A DNA stretch of 64,000 nucleotides from Rhododendron vialii (Eukaryota > Streptophyta > Magnoliopsida > Ericales > Ericaceae). Numbering within the stretch: the first letter of the stretch is position 1; every line of letters starts with the position of its first letter. The stretch lies in assembly GCF_030253575.1 (NCBI RefSeq), contig NC_080561.1:37309564-37373563 (forward strand), read 5' to 3'. Made by a program: the position numbers and the translations under genes. Under the pieces are notes generated by a model that was given only the letters and a program-made list of their open reading frames with translations, ran no database searches and was not told the DNA's origin. Of this stretch, positions 48,692-60,194 are shown one piece after another.

Positions 48692-50646
48692 TACCCGTCC
48701 CGAATATTAGAGTATTTAATTCATCTTTTAATTGAATTATATGTTTTTGGGGTTGATTTGTTTATGACGGAAGTTCGAGGGGCTTGTATGTGATTCATGG
48801 GTGGAGCATAAGTAAGTTCATGTTTCAATTGCATACAATAATTTTTCCCATGGCCTTTATCAAATATCCTGGGAGATATTTTGGGGGATATTTCTCCCCT
48901 ATTCTCATCTTGTTTCCAACGTAGAGAGAGAGAGAGAGAGAGAAAGAAGAGGAATAGAAAGAAGCAGAAGGAAAGGAAGAGAGGAGAGCTTGGAGTTTCT
49001 TGGTTGTCTAAGTTGTTGATCATCTAGGTAATTCCATGTTTTAATTGTTAGATTTCATGTTTGGGTAAGCCTAATTTCATGCTTTAATAGTTGGGTTCAT
49101 GCCTTAATTAGATAATGCAAGTTGATTTGGGTATGAGAAGAATACCACTTGAATATTTTGAATTGTTGTATTTTAAGCTTCTTGATTCATGGGGTTTGAG
49201 TTTCTTAAGTAGCTCTTTGATATACATGAGTTAAAGCATGATTTGGTGTAGTTTGAGGAGTTTTAGATGTGGTTTGAGTAGAGAAAAAGGTTGGGAATCG
49301 GAAGGAAATCGTGCTGGATTTTCGCTGAAAAACCCAGTTGGTACCCGTACCACTTTTTGGTGGTACCTGTACCGACGGATCAGAATTGAAACATTTGGGT
49401 CGATTTTGGGTGGGTACCGGTACTGAGTTTTGTGGTACCTGTACCTCTCGGGTAACTTTTCAGCAATTGTTGTGGAACTTCGTACGATCATATCTTTTTC
49501 ATCCGGACTCCGTTTTGGGCAAATTATATATCAAAATTCGTGTACCGAAAGTGTACTTTCCATTGGTGGTGGTCTCAAGAGCTAGCTCAAGGCCAATAAG
49601 AAGTTATGGTTAAGATAAGACAAGTTGATCATAAGTTTTCAAACCGATATCAAGAGTTATTTTATATTTGAACTTTATGCTTGTTTCAAGACACTTCTAG
49701 GTGTTGACATGGACATATTTGTATTCGATAGTCATCGTTTAGCTTCTTGTTAGCTTTGTAACTTTGTGCTGAGTATTCGTGGAATTCGTAACTAATATGA
49801 GTTAACTTGTGGCTAGGTAAAGAGCCGGTCTTTCAGGAGGTGCCGAAATCTTAGTTTGGCATACTTTGGTCGATACGAAGGTGAGTGTGTTTGATATGGT
49901 AATGTTCAATGAGATGTTACAAGGTGGTGATTGTATATCATGCTATTAGAGATCTAGCTAATGATATATGTTTATTGGGTGTTGATTGTAACCGCTAAAG
50001 GGTTGTGGAGTGAGTCACACCATGTCGTGAGCCATGCCGTCTAATTAACGGTGAATGGGAATGTGGTGTGCGGGACACAATGCCTTGGTTACATGGGAAT
50101 GTGGCAGACGTGCCATTGCATGTGTGATGTTTTTACATGTGGTTATATAATTGAGTACTTGTGTTGAGTTTGTGTGAATTACATTCAAGTGAGATATTCT
50201 TTCGGGTTGTGTGATATTTTATTGAATATATTCTATATCTCACACACTCTGGTTTTCCTTTTTGGATTGCCAGGTTACAGGTGGCCGTAGAGTTGGTCCA
50301 CTGCCGGTCGACGTTTTGGGAACACTTGTATTAGTATCGAGTGTCGGTATTTTTGGTCGAATTGGTTGTATTGGGTCAAACTCGTACTTTTGCTAAACTC
50401 TTTTGTGAGTAATGTTGTCAAGTACTCTTTGACTTCGAGTTTGTAAATATGTTGGGTGTCGTTCGTACAATGCAAGTTTGTAATTATCGTAGACACCTTG
50501 TTTATTATTAATGTTAAGTCTTCCGCTGGGGTTTTACTCTATTTCTTATTTAGTTGTCGTATAGTTGTTTGTCTTTTGTGTGGAATGCCACGTGGCCGTG
50601 TCGGTTCGGGCCCACTTCGGGTGTCGCTCCGGGGCGGGGCGTGACA
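48687..50646 (+). repeat. Gypsy 3' LTR
   Basis: 1960 bp, nearly identical to the 5' LTR. Differences seen include a shorter GA tract, a G/A near 50320, a G/A near 50119 and a small change near 50416. Confidence 0.97.
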
Positions 50647-53310
50647 AATTTGATGTCCAGTTATCTATTCAACAAATCTGGCTTTAAGCAGACTATGGAA
50701 TCTGATCAGTTTGTAATTACTAAAAAAGGAGTTGACATGCTAGACTATGTCATGTAAACAGTAAATATGTAGGAATCATGAGTAACTTAGGATTAATTCC
50801 CAGACTGAAAAAAGATTTTGAGAAATGTGAAATATGCAGTAAAGCAAAAAATCACAAGGAAGCCTCATAAAAGTGTTCAAAGCAATACCGAATTGTTAGA
50901 ACTAATCCATACGGATTTATGTGAGTTCGAAGGAATTTTAACTCGTGGAGGATATAGATATTTTATCACTTTTATTGATGACTATTCAAAATATATTTAT
51001 GTATATTGTGTGAAACATAAAAGTGATGCACTTGACAAATTTAAAGAATTCCTCCAAGAAGTTGAAAATCAATTCGGTAGAAAGATTAAAAGAATTAGAA
51101 GTGATAGAGGCCGTGAGTATGAATCTTTTGGATTTAACTCATTTGCTCAGTCTTTGGGAATTATCCATGAAATTACTCCACAGTATTCGCCTGAGTCTAA
51201 TGGTATGGCTTAAAGAAAAAATAGAACATTAATTGACTTGACTAATGTCATGCTTATTGAAGCAGGCGCTCCCTCAAATCTCTGGGGAGAAGCAGTTTTA
51301 ACGGCTTGTCATGTGATAAATAGAGTGCCACACAAAAAGACTAAAATTACACCTTTTGAGTTGTGGAAAGGTCATAAGCCAAATTTGGGATATTTGAGAG
51401 TTTGGGGTTGTTTGGCCTTTGTGAGGCTTTCAGACCCTAAAAGGCCCAAACTAGGTGTTAGAGCTACCACTTGTGCTTTTCTTGGATATGCAAAAAACAA
51501 TACATCCTATAAATTTTTTGATATGGAAAATAAAATTATCTTTGAATCAGGTGATGCAATTTTGCATGAAGAAAAATTCCTTTTTAAACTTAAAAATGGT
51601 GAGGGTCAAGAATCTAGAGAATTGGTTTTGCCTAAGCCTAGTTCTTCAACTCCTAATTTTCAAAATCAAGAGAATTTTGAATTTGAACCAAGAAGGAGTA
51701 AAAGAGCTAGAGGTGAAAAAGATTTTGGCCCTGACTTTCTCATTTTTAATGTGGAGGATACTCCACTTAATTTACAAGAGGCTTTGACATCACCTGATTC
51801 TGTCTTTTGGAAAGAGGCTGTTAATGATGAGATGAAATCACTAATGTCCAATAAAACTTGGAAATTAGTTGATTTACCACCGGGTTGTAAAACTATTGGG
51901 TGTAAATGGGTCCTACGTAAAAAACTTAAACTGGATGGTTCTATTGATAAATATAAAGCAAGACTTGTTGCAAAAGGTTTTAAGCAACAAGCTAATCTTG
52001 ACTTTTTTGATTCATTTTCTCCGGTAACTAGAGTAGCATCCATTAGACTGTTAATTGCAGTGGCTGGAATTCATGATTTAACAATTCATCAAATGGATGT
52101 AAAAATAGCCTTTTTAAATGGAGACCTAGATGAGGAAATTTACATGGATTAACCCGAGGGCTTTGTGCAGCCTGGCCAAGAAAGCAAAGTGTGTAAGTTG
52201 ACTAAATCCCTATATGGCTTAAAGCAGGCACCTAAACAGTGGCATAAGAAAATTGACTCCTGTATGATTGAAAATGGTTATAAGATAAATGAGTGTGATA
52301 AGTGCATCTATTATAAATCTTGTGAAAAATCACATGTTATTGTTAGCTTATATATTGATGATTTACTGATCTTTAGCTCTAATGTGCATATTATTAATGA
52401 GGCTAAAAATATGCTTAGTAGCCATTTTGATATGAAAAATCTTGGTAAGACTAACGCAATTTTGGGGATGAAAATTACAAAAACATGTGATGGTATTTTT
52501 CTCAATCAGTCGCACTATATTGAGAAAATTTTAAAAAAATACCATTTTGATAATTGCAAGCATGTTCTTACTCCTTTTGATCCTCATGTGCATTTATTCC
52601 CTGTTAAAAATGATAAGAATATTGTTGACCAAAAAGGATATGCTAGCATAATAAGGAGTTTACGTTATGCTACTGACTGTACTCGACTTGACATTGCTTA
52701 TGCAATAGGGGTACTAAGCAGGTTTACTAGCAAGCCGAGTAGAGAACATTGGCTAGCCATTGAGCGAATAATGAGATATTTATCTGGTACCAAAAATTAT
52801 GGCTTGTTTTACAAAAAGTATCCTACAGTACTTGAAGCTTATAGTGATGCCGATTGAAATACTTTATCAGGTGATTCACTCTGTACCACAGGATATATTT
52901 TTAATTTGGGTGGTGGTACTATATGCTGGAAATTGAAAAAGCAATCTATTATTGCTAATTCTACTATAGAGGCTAAGCTAATAGCATTAGCATCAGCGAG
53001 TGAGGAGGCTAATTGGTTGAGAGATTTATTAAATGAAATCCTGTTTTGGGAAAAACCAATTCCTCCCATGTTAATTCATTGTGATAGCACCGCTGCGATT
53101 GGTAGAGTACAAAACCGTTATTACAATGGTAAATCCAAACCTATCAGAAGAAAACACAGTACTGTGAGATCTTATTTGAGTAATGGCATCATAAATGTGA
53201 CTTATGTGAGATCATGTGATAATCTTGCAGATCCATTAACCAAGGCATTGGCAAGAGAAAGAGTTTGGAATACATCGAGGAGGATAGGGCTAAAGCCATT
53301 AAATTCATGA

Positions 53311-53872
53311 GCCATGTATGAGGATACCCAACCCAGGGACCAGAGATCCTGTAACTGAGTTCAATGGGAAGAATGAATCATATGGTGGTTGTTTGTAAAT
53401 GCACTGAAATTTTTTGATTAAGTCCATCCCTATGGTGTGAGTGCATTCATCCTGTAATGTTGTGGAGGTTGAGTTTTTTAAGAAACTCTTAATGAAATTC
53501 TGTAGCTCTTATGAGTGGGGTGTTAGAATTATAGGAGCACCCTTGACAGATTTCACCTATGTGAGCGTGGAGGTGGGGCCGCTTCCTATGAGAATTAGAC
53601 TTTGTTCTCAAAGACGCTCATGAAAACTGGGATTAGCACAAGGCCGTAATGTGCTTGCTATTAAAGCTCATGTCAATACTTGGACTATTATGTGTGGGTA
53701 GTATTTTTTATTTCCCTAAAGCAGTCATAGTTCAAGTCGGAGACCACTACTGACTCTGGAGTAGAGATTATTGTTTTCACTAAGTGAAGGTTCAATGCAG
53801 AGCACGCCTTCATGATGCATAATATCACTCTTTGCCCAAGAGTCTCATTTAATATTAAAATAGGTGGGGGAA
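53311..53872 (+). other. Copia 3' untranslated region up to the polypurine tract
   Basis: Noncoding sequence between the end of RNase H and the 3' LTR. Ends with the polypurine stretch GGTGGGGGAA (53863-53872). Confidence 0.7.
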
Positions 53873-56800
53873 TGTTGAAAATTTATTATTTTAATATTAA
53901 ATTTATGTATATTTTCTGGTGCTAGACTTTACAAGTCATGTGTATATTTGCGTAAGAGGCTCTTATCTTAGCGGTTGTTTAGATATTCAGGCAAATTTAG
54001 AAGGACAAAGGAGAATCTCTAGTAAATCTAGAAAAATCTAGCAAATCTAGAAAGAATCGGAAGCATATCTTTCATATCTATCCATATTTAGCAAATCTAG
54101 AGCATATCTTTCATGTTTATCCATATCTAGTGAATCTAAATCATATCAAGATCAAATCTATCCATATCTAAGTGGATTTAGTAAGAGATTTAGTTATTAA
54201 TGAAAAGATATCCTATGGGATTTAGTCATTAATGAAATGATATGATATGGATTCTTTCTTGCCTATATAAGGCATGGTTGAGTGGTTGTGTAAGTAAGTA
54301 GTATCCTAGCCAAAAAGAGAGAGATAGAGAACTCCTTTCAACACTTGGTCTATCTCTCATACTCTTTTCTTCCATCTTTGTTCTCTAAATAAAACTAGTT
54401 TGTGAGTTTTAATATGAATGTTAGAATCTTGGGCAAAGTGTAAGGGTATTCTTTTGTGGAGCTTTGGGTTCTCCTACTTATGCAGAGTAGGTCCGAACCA
54501 TACGATAAATTATCGGACTGTTATATCCTGGAGGGGACAAATCAGAGATTTTCTACTGCACCGGTTTATTACCGTAGATGTCACGCCCCGGCCCGCAAAC
54601 GGCACCCAAAGTGGGCCCGAGTCGGCGCGACCATGTGACATTTCACACAGAAGACCAAATCACACCTCACAACCTGTCAGAACTAAACACCCAATGGAAG
54701 ACTTATCACCTTAACATAAAAATGAGTCAACGTATTGACCAACCAACTTTAACCTTGCACAACCAAGAAACAACATCTGCATTATAGCACTTTAAAAATT
54801 CTATACTTCAGCACATTCACCGACGACTTACTTACAACTTGAACAAACCAATTCATCATCAACCACCTAAAACAACTAGACCATTCACAACGTCCAAGGC
54901 TAACCTCAAATAGAACACCAACCATCGACCAAAAATAATTACAACCCATACAATTTAAAAACTTTAACTATCCTTAGCTACAACTCCTTACAAGTAAAGT
55001 TCTGTATCAGCTAAGGCACTCCACAACAACGTAACCAAAACCCCACCTGACGCTAGCAAAACACCTCAACACGACGACCGGTAGTGGACCCACTTTAAGC
55101 AACCTGCTACTTGGCAGACCAAAAAGGAAAGCCAGAGTGTGTGAGATATAAAAATGCTCAATATAATACCACAATACCAGAAGGAATGTCAACATAAATA
55201 CACTTCACCAATGTAACTGAAATACTTGAATGTATACAACAGTTATAACCAATATATCCACCCAACTGAGCAATAATAATCAATGCACAATAATATGAAT
55301 GTAATCACATCACGTGCAGTGACACGTCTGCCACATCCCATGTACCCAAGGTATTGTGTCTCGCACACCATATTCCCATTCATCGTTAATTAGACGACAC
55401 GGCCCACGATATGGTGTGACTCACTCTAGAATTCTTAAGCGGGTACAATCAACACACCACAACATGCATATCAATAACTAAACCTCGGTTAGCATGATAT
55501 ATAACCTCCAAGCATACAAATCATCATGCGTGGATATCAATAGTTAAATCATCTGTTAGCATGATATACACCCACCACTATAGCAATATCTCATAAAAAT
55601 AATCATATCAAAAGTTAACTATGATTAGTAAGATATCCACTCACTATCACAACAATATCTCATAAAAGATAATCACATCGAAAGCTAACTACGATTAGCA
55701 AGATATACACTCACCACCACAACAATATTTCATAAAAGATAACCATATCAAAAGCTAACTACAATTAGCAAGATATATACTCACCACCACAACAATATTA
55801 TATTGAGGAGAACCATATCAAACACACTCACCTTTGTATCGACCGAGATACGCTAAACTTACGGTTTTGGCACCTCCCAATTGACTGGCTTGACAACTAA
55901 CCACAAGTTAACCATATCAATTTATTGAACGCTTAAACGTCAAAACCAACTCCTAACAACAATCTATAACACTAAAAATAGATTAAAGATGCTTAACGCA
56001 TACTAGCATGTCCATCTCAAAGGTTTAGAAGTGTTCCTAAACAAACGTAACACTCAAACACCATATAACCTCTACATTTGGTTTAAAATCTACGAACAGC
56101 CTGTCGTATTCTGCCTATAACTTATTATAGGGTTAAAACCAGATCACGAGACCATCACCATTAGAAAATAAACTTTCGGTACATTAATTTTGATATAAAA
56201 TTTGTTAAAAAAGGAGTCCGAACGATAAAGTTATGTCCGTCCAAAGTTATACAATAATCTGTCCAAAATCATAGATTCTGCACGTCTATCAATTTCAAAT
56301 CAAAAACTGATTTAACCTACTACAAACTAAGCCACAACCCTCACATATTCCGAAAGACATACGAGTCTAGTTTTAGAATCAAAAATCCGTGCTCAAACCC
56401 GATACTCGAGTTAAAAGATATGACCATTTTCCCAAAATGTGTCAGTGCAGCAAATACAAAATTCAGCAGGGACACACCAACTTGTAAAATCCTTCAAACT
56501 TAGACCATAAAACAAAATGACCTGAAATTTGGTAGAGATCATAACAACATCTCAAAGTTTATCTCTGATTTTTCTCAGATTTTTCACAATAAAAGAACCT
56601 GGTCAAAATCACCTCCAAACTCAGAAATTTTGTGCAACGAAGCACAATTTCCAGCAGAACAGTCTGTGTTCGAAAATTCATTAAAAATCGAATACTTAAT
56701 ACTTTTCAGTAATTCTAACCCCAAAATATCAACAATTTATCAATCTTTCAGACTCATAAGGACTCATAACCAAGAGGATAGTTTAATTATAAAAAAATTG

Positions 56801-57034
56801 ATGAAAGACACAGCTCTGTAAGCTGTCTGCTAAAAAATAGGATCTTGAGCAAAGTTAGGTTTATGATTTTTATCTTTTTCTAAACTTTTCAGAAAATTCT
56901 GAAAATTTAACACGATATAATAGACGCACTAATGAACCTTCAGTAAAAATACCAGAAATTAACAAGCTTTCTAGGTACCTTGAATAATTTTGTGAAGAAC
57001 AGCCCTGCACCTAGGTTTTTTTCCTTCTTCTCCT

Positions 57035-57065
<31 letters not shown>

Positions 57066-57385
57066 ACGTACAAGGGATACGAATGGGGAGAAATATCTCC
57101 CCCATGATATTTGTAAACCTATAAAGTAAATATCGTGTGCAAGCGAAACCAATTGCTAACTTATATTCCAACCACAAATCACACACAGGACCCTCGCAAG
57201 TTCTATTGTTTACGATTTAAACCATAATTCAATTAAAAGTAATTAAAATACCGAAATATCCGAGACGGGTATTACAGCAGAGGGCTTGAATCTCCTTAAA
57301 GAGAGCGAGATTTCCACGACTCAGCCTGTTAATTTGTCCATTGTAAAGTTTATTTTCGGTGTAAACTTTTGTAATATCACCAACA
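53873..57385 (+). repeat. Copia 3' LTR, split by a solo gypsy LTR
   Basis: Segments 53873-54578 and 57282-57385 together match the 5' LTR end to end. The break falls within CCGTAGAGGGCTTGAA. Confidence 0.93.
54579..57276 (-). mobile_element. Solo LTR of a related gypsy family, inverted
   Basis: 2698 bp, starts TGTCACGCCCCGGCCCGC and ends ACGGGTATTACA, the reverse complements of the gypsy LTR ends. Target duplication is GTAGA (54574-54578) and GCAGA (57277-57281), one change. The interior shares stretches with the intact LTR, for example the GTGTGTGAGATAT region near 55136-55150, but is longer and diverged. It contains about four tandem copies of a ~70-bp unit (CACAACAATATYTCATAAAA...TTAGCAAGATATA) at about 55490-55820 and a (CT)n tract at 57040-57065. 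No internal genes, so it arose by LTR-LTR recombination. Confidence 0.93.
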
Positions 57386-57528
57386 CGTCGTCTTCCTCAG
57401 CAGTTGGTAAGCGACAACATTTGCAAATGTGGGTGAAGTCTATTATGGCGATTTCATGGACCAACAAAAATACAAGAAGAAGATTCCTTGGTTGTCGCCA
57501 GTACTGGGTAAGTTTTATTCAAGGCCTC

Positions 57529-57804
57529 TGTTGGAAATATAAATAATAAAGTTATTCCTCTCTCTAACACCTTAAACTTTTAGATGAGTTGGTGATTAAT
57601 AATTTAATATGATATTAGAGTAGGTAGTAGATCTTGGGTTCAAAACTCACCGTCTATCTAATGATTAAAATTTACACGTTTGGCCCACTTATAGAGGACA
57701 GTCTGACTACATATGAGGAGACGTGTTGAGAATATAAATAATAAAGTTGTCTCTCTCTCTAACAACTTATGCTTTTATATGAGTTGGTAGTTAACAATCT
57801 AATA
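57529..57804 (+). mobile_element. TRIM (terminal-repeat retrotransposon in miniature), 276 bp
   Basis: Two ~81-bp LTRs, 57529-57609 (TGTTGGAAATATAAATAATA...) and 57724-57804 (TGTTGAGAATATAAATAATA...), both ending about TTAAYAATYTAATA. After the left LTR comes TGATATTAGAG, a decayed Met-tRNA primer site. AGGAGACG before the right LTR serves as polypurine tract. The target duplication GCCTC is perfect (57524-57528 and 57805-57809). No coding capacity. It lies in the intron of the GRF pseudogene. Confidence 0.9.
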
Positions 57805-58243
57805 GCCTCTTTCTAAAGGTTAATCAATTCTTTGAGGGTTTTTTTTTTTCCATTTTTCTCCATTTGTAGGAAGGCAAAAAAAATGCAAATTTTTTGTTCG
57901 GGTTGATGATGAAATCTGTGAGCGTGGGAAGATTGTGATTCCTGCTCTAAGAGATAAAAACCTAGCGTACTAAAAGCGAAGCTGGAGGAGTATGATGCAA
58001 TGGAGAGGAAGGTGAAACGGTTGGAGGGCATGGAGAGCAAGCTGAAAGAAGATAAGCAGAAGATGAAACTGCATGCAGCCGCAGAAACACATGAAGAAAC
58101 CCATTATCAATGGCATTACAATACCTATATATTACCAGTTCTCAAAACATTGCCAGTTCACAAAAGAAACCCATTACCAGTTCACAAAACAAATCCAGTA
58201 CCAGAATTCATAAAACGGATGTCGAAGCCTACTTTGGACCAAT

Positions 58244-58716
58244 GACAGATTGTTGGGTACCAACTGGGATACTAAAAATCACTGAAGTCATGGATGTCCT
58301 TTGACAAGACATTGCTAACCCTTGATCTTTTCGACCATTTCTTCGGGCCTGAGGCGGCGGTCTTCCTTGTCGTGTTGGTACTGAGTCCAGCTGGTGCAGA
58401 TGTGGTGTTGGTTGGAGCCTTGCGGACCTGCGGTTGGGTCACAGTTGATGTCACAATGCTCGAAGGCGGTTTTGTCACTCTTGCTGGAATGGGGATTTGT
58501 GTATGGGCTACCTTTGATGTCACATTGCTGGTTCCAAAGAGTGTCGCCGCGGTCCAGATGTTTGGATTGACTAAATCCGATCCTAAACTTGTTACTCACT
58601 TACTATTAAGTCATAGAAAATAAAAAGGTATTATAAGTATAAATAAATAAAGAGATTTTTGCCTCTAAGTATAGAAAAGTAACACTTAATTTCCATTACG
58701 AAGAAATGGAATACTT
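58244..58716. other. Moderately GC-rich stretch, no assigned gene
   Basis: An 84-codon minus-strand frame (58523-58272) is rich in Thr, Ser, Pro and Lys and looks like a disordered protein tail. I could not assign it. It may belong to a decayed gene or transposase. Confidence 0.3.
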
Positions 58717-58717
58717 A

Positions 58718-59483
58718 GGCTCCGTTCCGGAAACCTTATTAAAAAATAAGTACTTATTTTGCCACTTCTCATTCAAAAAATAAGAATGGTCATTCCACAA
58801 AACCCAAATAAAAAGTTCCTTTCACATTTTCAAACTTAAAAATAATGTAAATGAAAAAAAAATTTCAATTTTTTTTGCACCGTATTAAAGATCTCAATGA
58901 GATCTATCAAACAAGATTCATAATTGTAAGAAAATTATTTGCGTAAACACATGTTTTTTGAGCTTGAAGTTACCTTATACAAAAAATAAGACTGTTGCTA
59001 TGATAATGGGGGCCGGCGGAGGGAAATCATACCGGCAGCCGCGCCAGGCCGTCTCCGACCACCGGACGGCCGATCCGAGCTGTCCAAAAATTCTAAAAAA
59101 AAAAAAACAAGGGGGCTTACGCGAAAATCAACGGCATCTGAGGTGTGTAGAGTGCTTGATCCGAGCACCCTTTTTCCGTGTATATATGATCAAGCACCCT
59201 ACACGGAAAAGGGATGCTCGGATCAAGCACCCTACACACCTCGGATGTTGTTGATTCCCGCATTAGCCCCTTCGGTTTTTTTTTTAGAATTTTTGGATGG
59301 CTCAGATCGGCCATTCGGTGGCCGGAGACGGCCCGGCGCGGCCGTCAGTACGATTTCCCTCCCCGGTGCCCATTGATACCTATGTAAATTCTGAAAAAAT
59401 AAGTACCACCTTCTTATTTTTTTGGAACAACCCTTATTATTGGACAAAAAATAAGTTCTTATTTGTTTTCTGGAACAGGCTCT
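58718..59483. mobile_element. PIF/Harbinger-like nonautonomous element with a nested foldback
   Basis: Ends GGCTCCGTTCCGGAAA and TTTTCTGGAACAGGCTC are inverted, flanked by TTA (58715-58717 and 59484-59486). Subterminal AATAAGTACTTATTTT and AAAATAAGTTCTTATTTG also pair. The sequence at 58830-58970 matches the repeat at 28970-29110. A GC-rich foldback (59001-59377) is inserted inside. Confidence 0.7.
59001..59377. mobile_element. GC-rich foldback element nested in 58718-59483
   Basis: Outer arms of about 100 bp pair (CGGCGGAGGGAAATC... with ...GATTTCCCTCCCCGG). The centre holds three copies of GATCAAGCACCCTACAC-type words in both orientations, giving a further hairpin around 59140-59245. Same family as 61927-62210. 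Noncoding. Confidence 0.75.
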
Positions 59484-59550
59484 TAATTACCACAAATCAG
59501 GTTACATTGAATTTTCATTTTTTTTTTTTTTGTAGAGGGTTGCCCAAGTC

Positions 59551-59770
59551 GGAATGAGAGGAGCTGTAGTGCACCCGCTGCACTACACCGCGTAGTGCGG
59601 CCGATCTGACCGTCCATCTCGGTGCAGACGGCTTGGATTAATCCGAGCTCTTACAAATGCTAGCCGTTCATTATTCGAATGAAAATTTGAACCGTTCACT
59701 ACCGAGATGAACAACCGAATTAATCGTATTACACGTATAATACGGGATGCACTACAGCACCCCCGAATCC
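59551..59770. mobile_element. Foldback element with CTGTAGTGCACCC ends
   Basis: Left GAGCTGTAGTGCACCCG pairs with right GGATGCACTACAGCACC. Inner words CCGTCCATCTCGG and CCGAGATGAAC are also inverted. Related to the palindrome at 37486. Noncoding. Confidence 0.6.
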
Positions 59771-59839
59771 GGCCCAAGTCGAGGTCTTGTGAGACTTACC
59801 ACGGAGCCTGCTCAGGTTCCAAGATGGGATGGATCATCT

Positions 59840-60180
59840 CTTTTACAACCTTTTTGACCCGCTTTTGGACCACAACTTGGACCAACAACTAAAGGGACTC
59901 TCCTGCCTGCCGAATCGCCACTTGGACCAACAACTAAAGCGACGCTCTTGCCTGCCGCAACCAAGCCTTTCGTTATCCACGTAGCCTTTTGTAGTCCAAA
60001 ATGTTCCCACATAAGCCTCCCGTTATCCACGTAGGCTTCTTCCGTCTTCCGCCCGCTTGTTGATGGAAAGGGTAATATTGAAATATTGCGTCACAAACTA
60101 GAAGGATAAAATTAATTGAAACTAAAAATTTTACAAGGACCATTCAAGTTAATAAGCCATCATATATATGGCTATTTTGG
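59840..60180. repeat. Inverted relative of 39420-39640, with short tandem repeats
   Basis: CTTGGACCAACAACTAAAG is repeated in tandem near 59875 and 59922 (about 49-bp unit), and CGTTATCCACGTAG occurs at about 59972 and 60023. The part 59960-60180 matches the reverse complement of 39420-39640. Confidence 0.7.
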
Positions 60181-60194
60181 TTAAATAATCTGTG

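Larger units (their letters stand above)
41846..50646 (+). mobile_element. Full-length Ty3/gypsy retrotransposon (chromodomain type, Tekay/Del-like)
   Basis: 8801 bp, inserted in the protease region of the copia element. LTRs are 41846-43812 (1967 bp) and 48687-50646 (1960 bp), both starting TGTAATACCCGTCCCG and ending GGGGCGTGACA. The target duplication AATTT is perfect (41841-41845 and 50647-50651). Primer site, polypurine tract and one long open gag-pol frame are all present. I count only about five substitutions plus microsatellite-length change between the LTRs, so the insertion is recent and the element may still be able to move. Confidence 0.97.
40641..53310 (+). pseudogene. Copia gag-pol polyprotein, degenerate and split
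   Basis: The reading order is that of copia: Gag from 40641; CCHC knuckle [14 protein letters not shown] near 41490; protease motif ADSGA near 41640; break by the gypsy element at 41845/50652; integrase core (HTDLCEF, DDYSKYIYVY, SDRGREYES) at 50900-51200; reverse transcriptase from about 51800 with SLYIDDLLIF near 52350; RNase H to 53310. In-frame stops lie at 40857 (TAG), 41187 (TAG), 51211 (TAA), 52150 (TAA) and 52855 (TGA), and frame disturbances at about 50745-50850, where part of the pre-integrase region seems lost. Removing the gypsy element with one target copy keeps the frame. It cannot make a working polyprotein. Confidence 0.9.
39814..57385 (+). mobile_element. Ty1/copia LTR retrotransposon, interrupted by a gypsy element and a solo LTR
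   Basis: Left LTR 39814-40620 (807 bp). Right LTR 53873-54578 plus 57282-57385, split by a solo LTR. Both begin TGTT and end AACA, and a polypurine tract GGTGGGGGAA precedes the right LTR. Flanking pentamers are GGTCG (39809-39813) and CGTCG (57386-57390), a 4-of-5 target match. The LTRs differ by roughly 17-18 substitutions by eye over about 800 bp, near 2 percent. No Met-tRNA primer site is visible after 40620. Without its insertions the element would be about 6 kb. Confidence 0.9.
39754..58243 (+). pseudogene. GRF-type zinc-finger protein gene, split by a copia element and frameshifted
   Basis: Exon 1 is 39754-39813 (20 codons, MSDNSSSPLNKIPLSHCSWS) and continues, after removal of the copia element and one target copy, at 57391-57507 (39 codons, in frame). 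It includes ISWTNKNTRRRFLGCRQYW, the SWT..N..RRF.GC core of GRF zinc fingers. The donor is TGG|GTAAGT at 57508. The next exon begins near 57870 after TTTGTAG and encodes KCKFFVRVDDEICERGKIVI, the C-terminal half of the finger. It is out of phase with exon 1 by one base (an A-run of eight is suspicious), then meets a stop at about 57973. A frame shift of about 2 nt later, a charged coiled-coil tail (LKAKLEEYDAMERKVKRLEG) continues to about 58243. GRF fingers bind nucleic acid in other proteins. This locus is dead. Confidence 0.75.

Noticed and set aside
58272..58523. 84-codon Thr/Ser/Pro-rich minus-strand frame
   Set aside because: Could be a tail of a decayed gene, but no domain or splice structure could be found.
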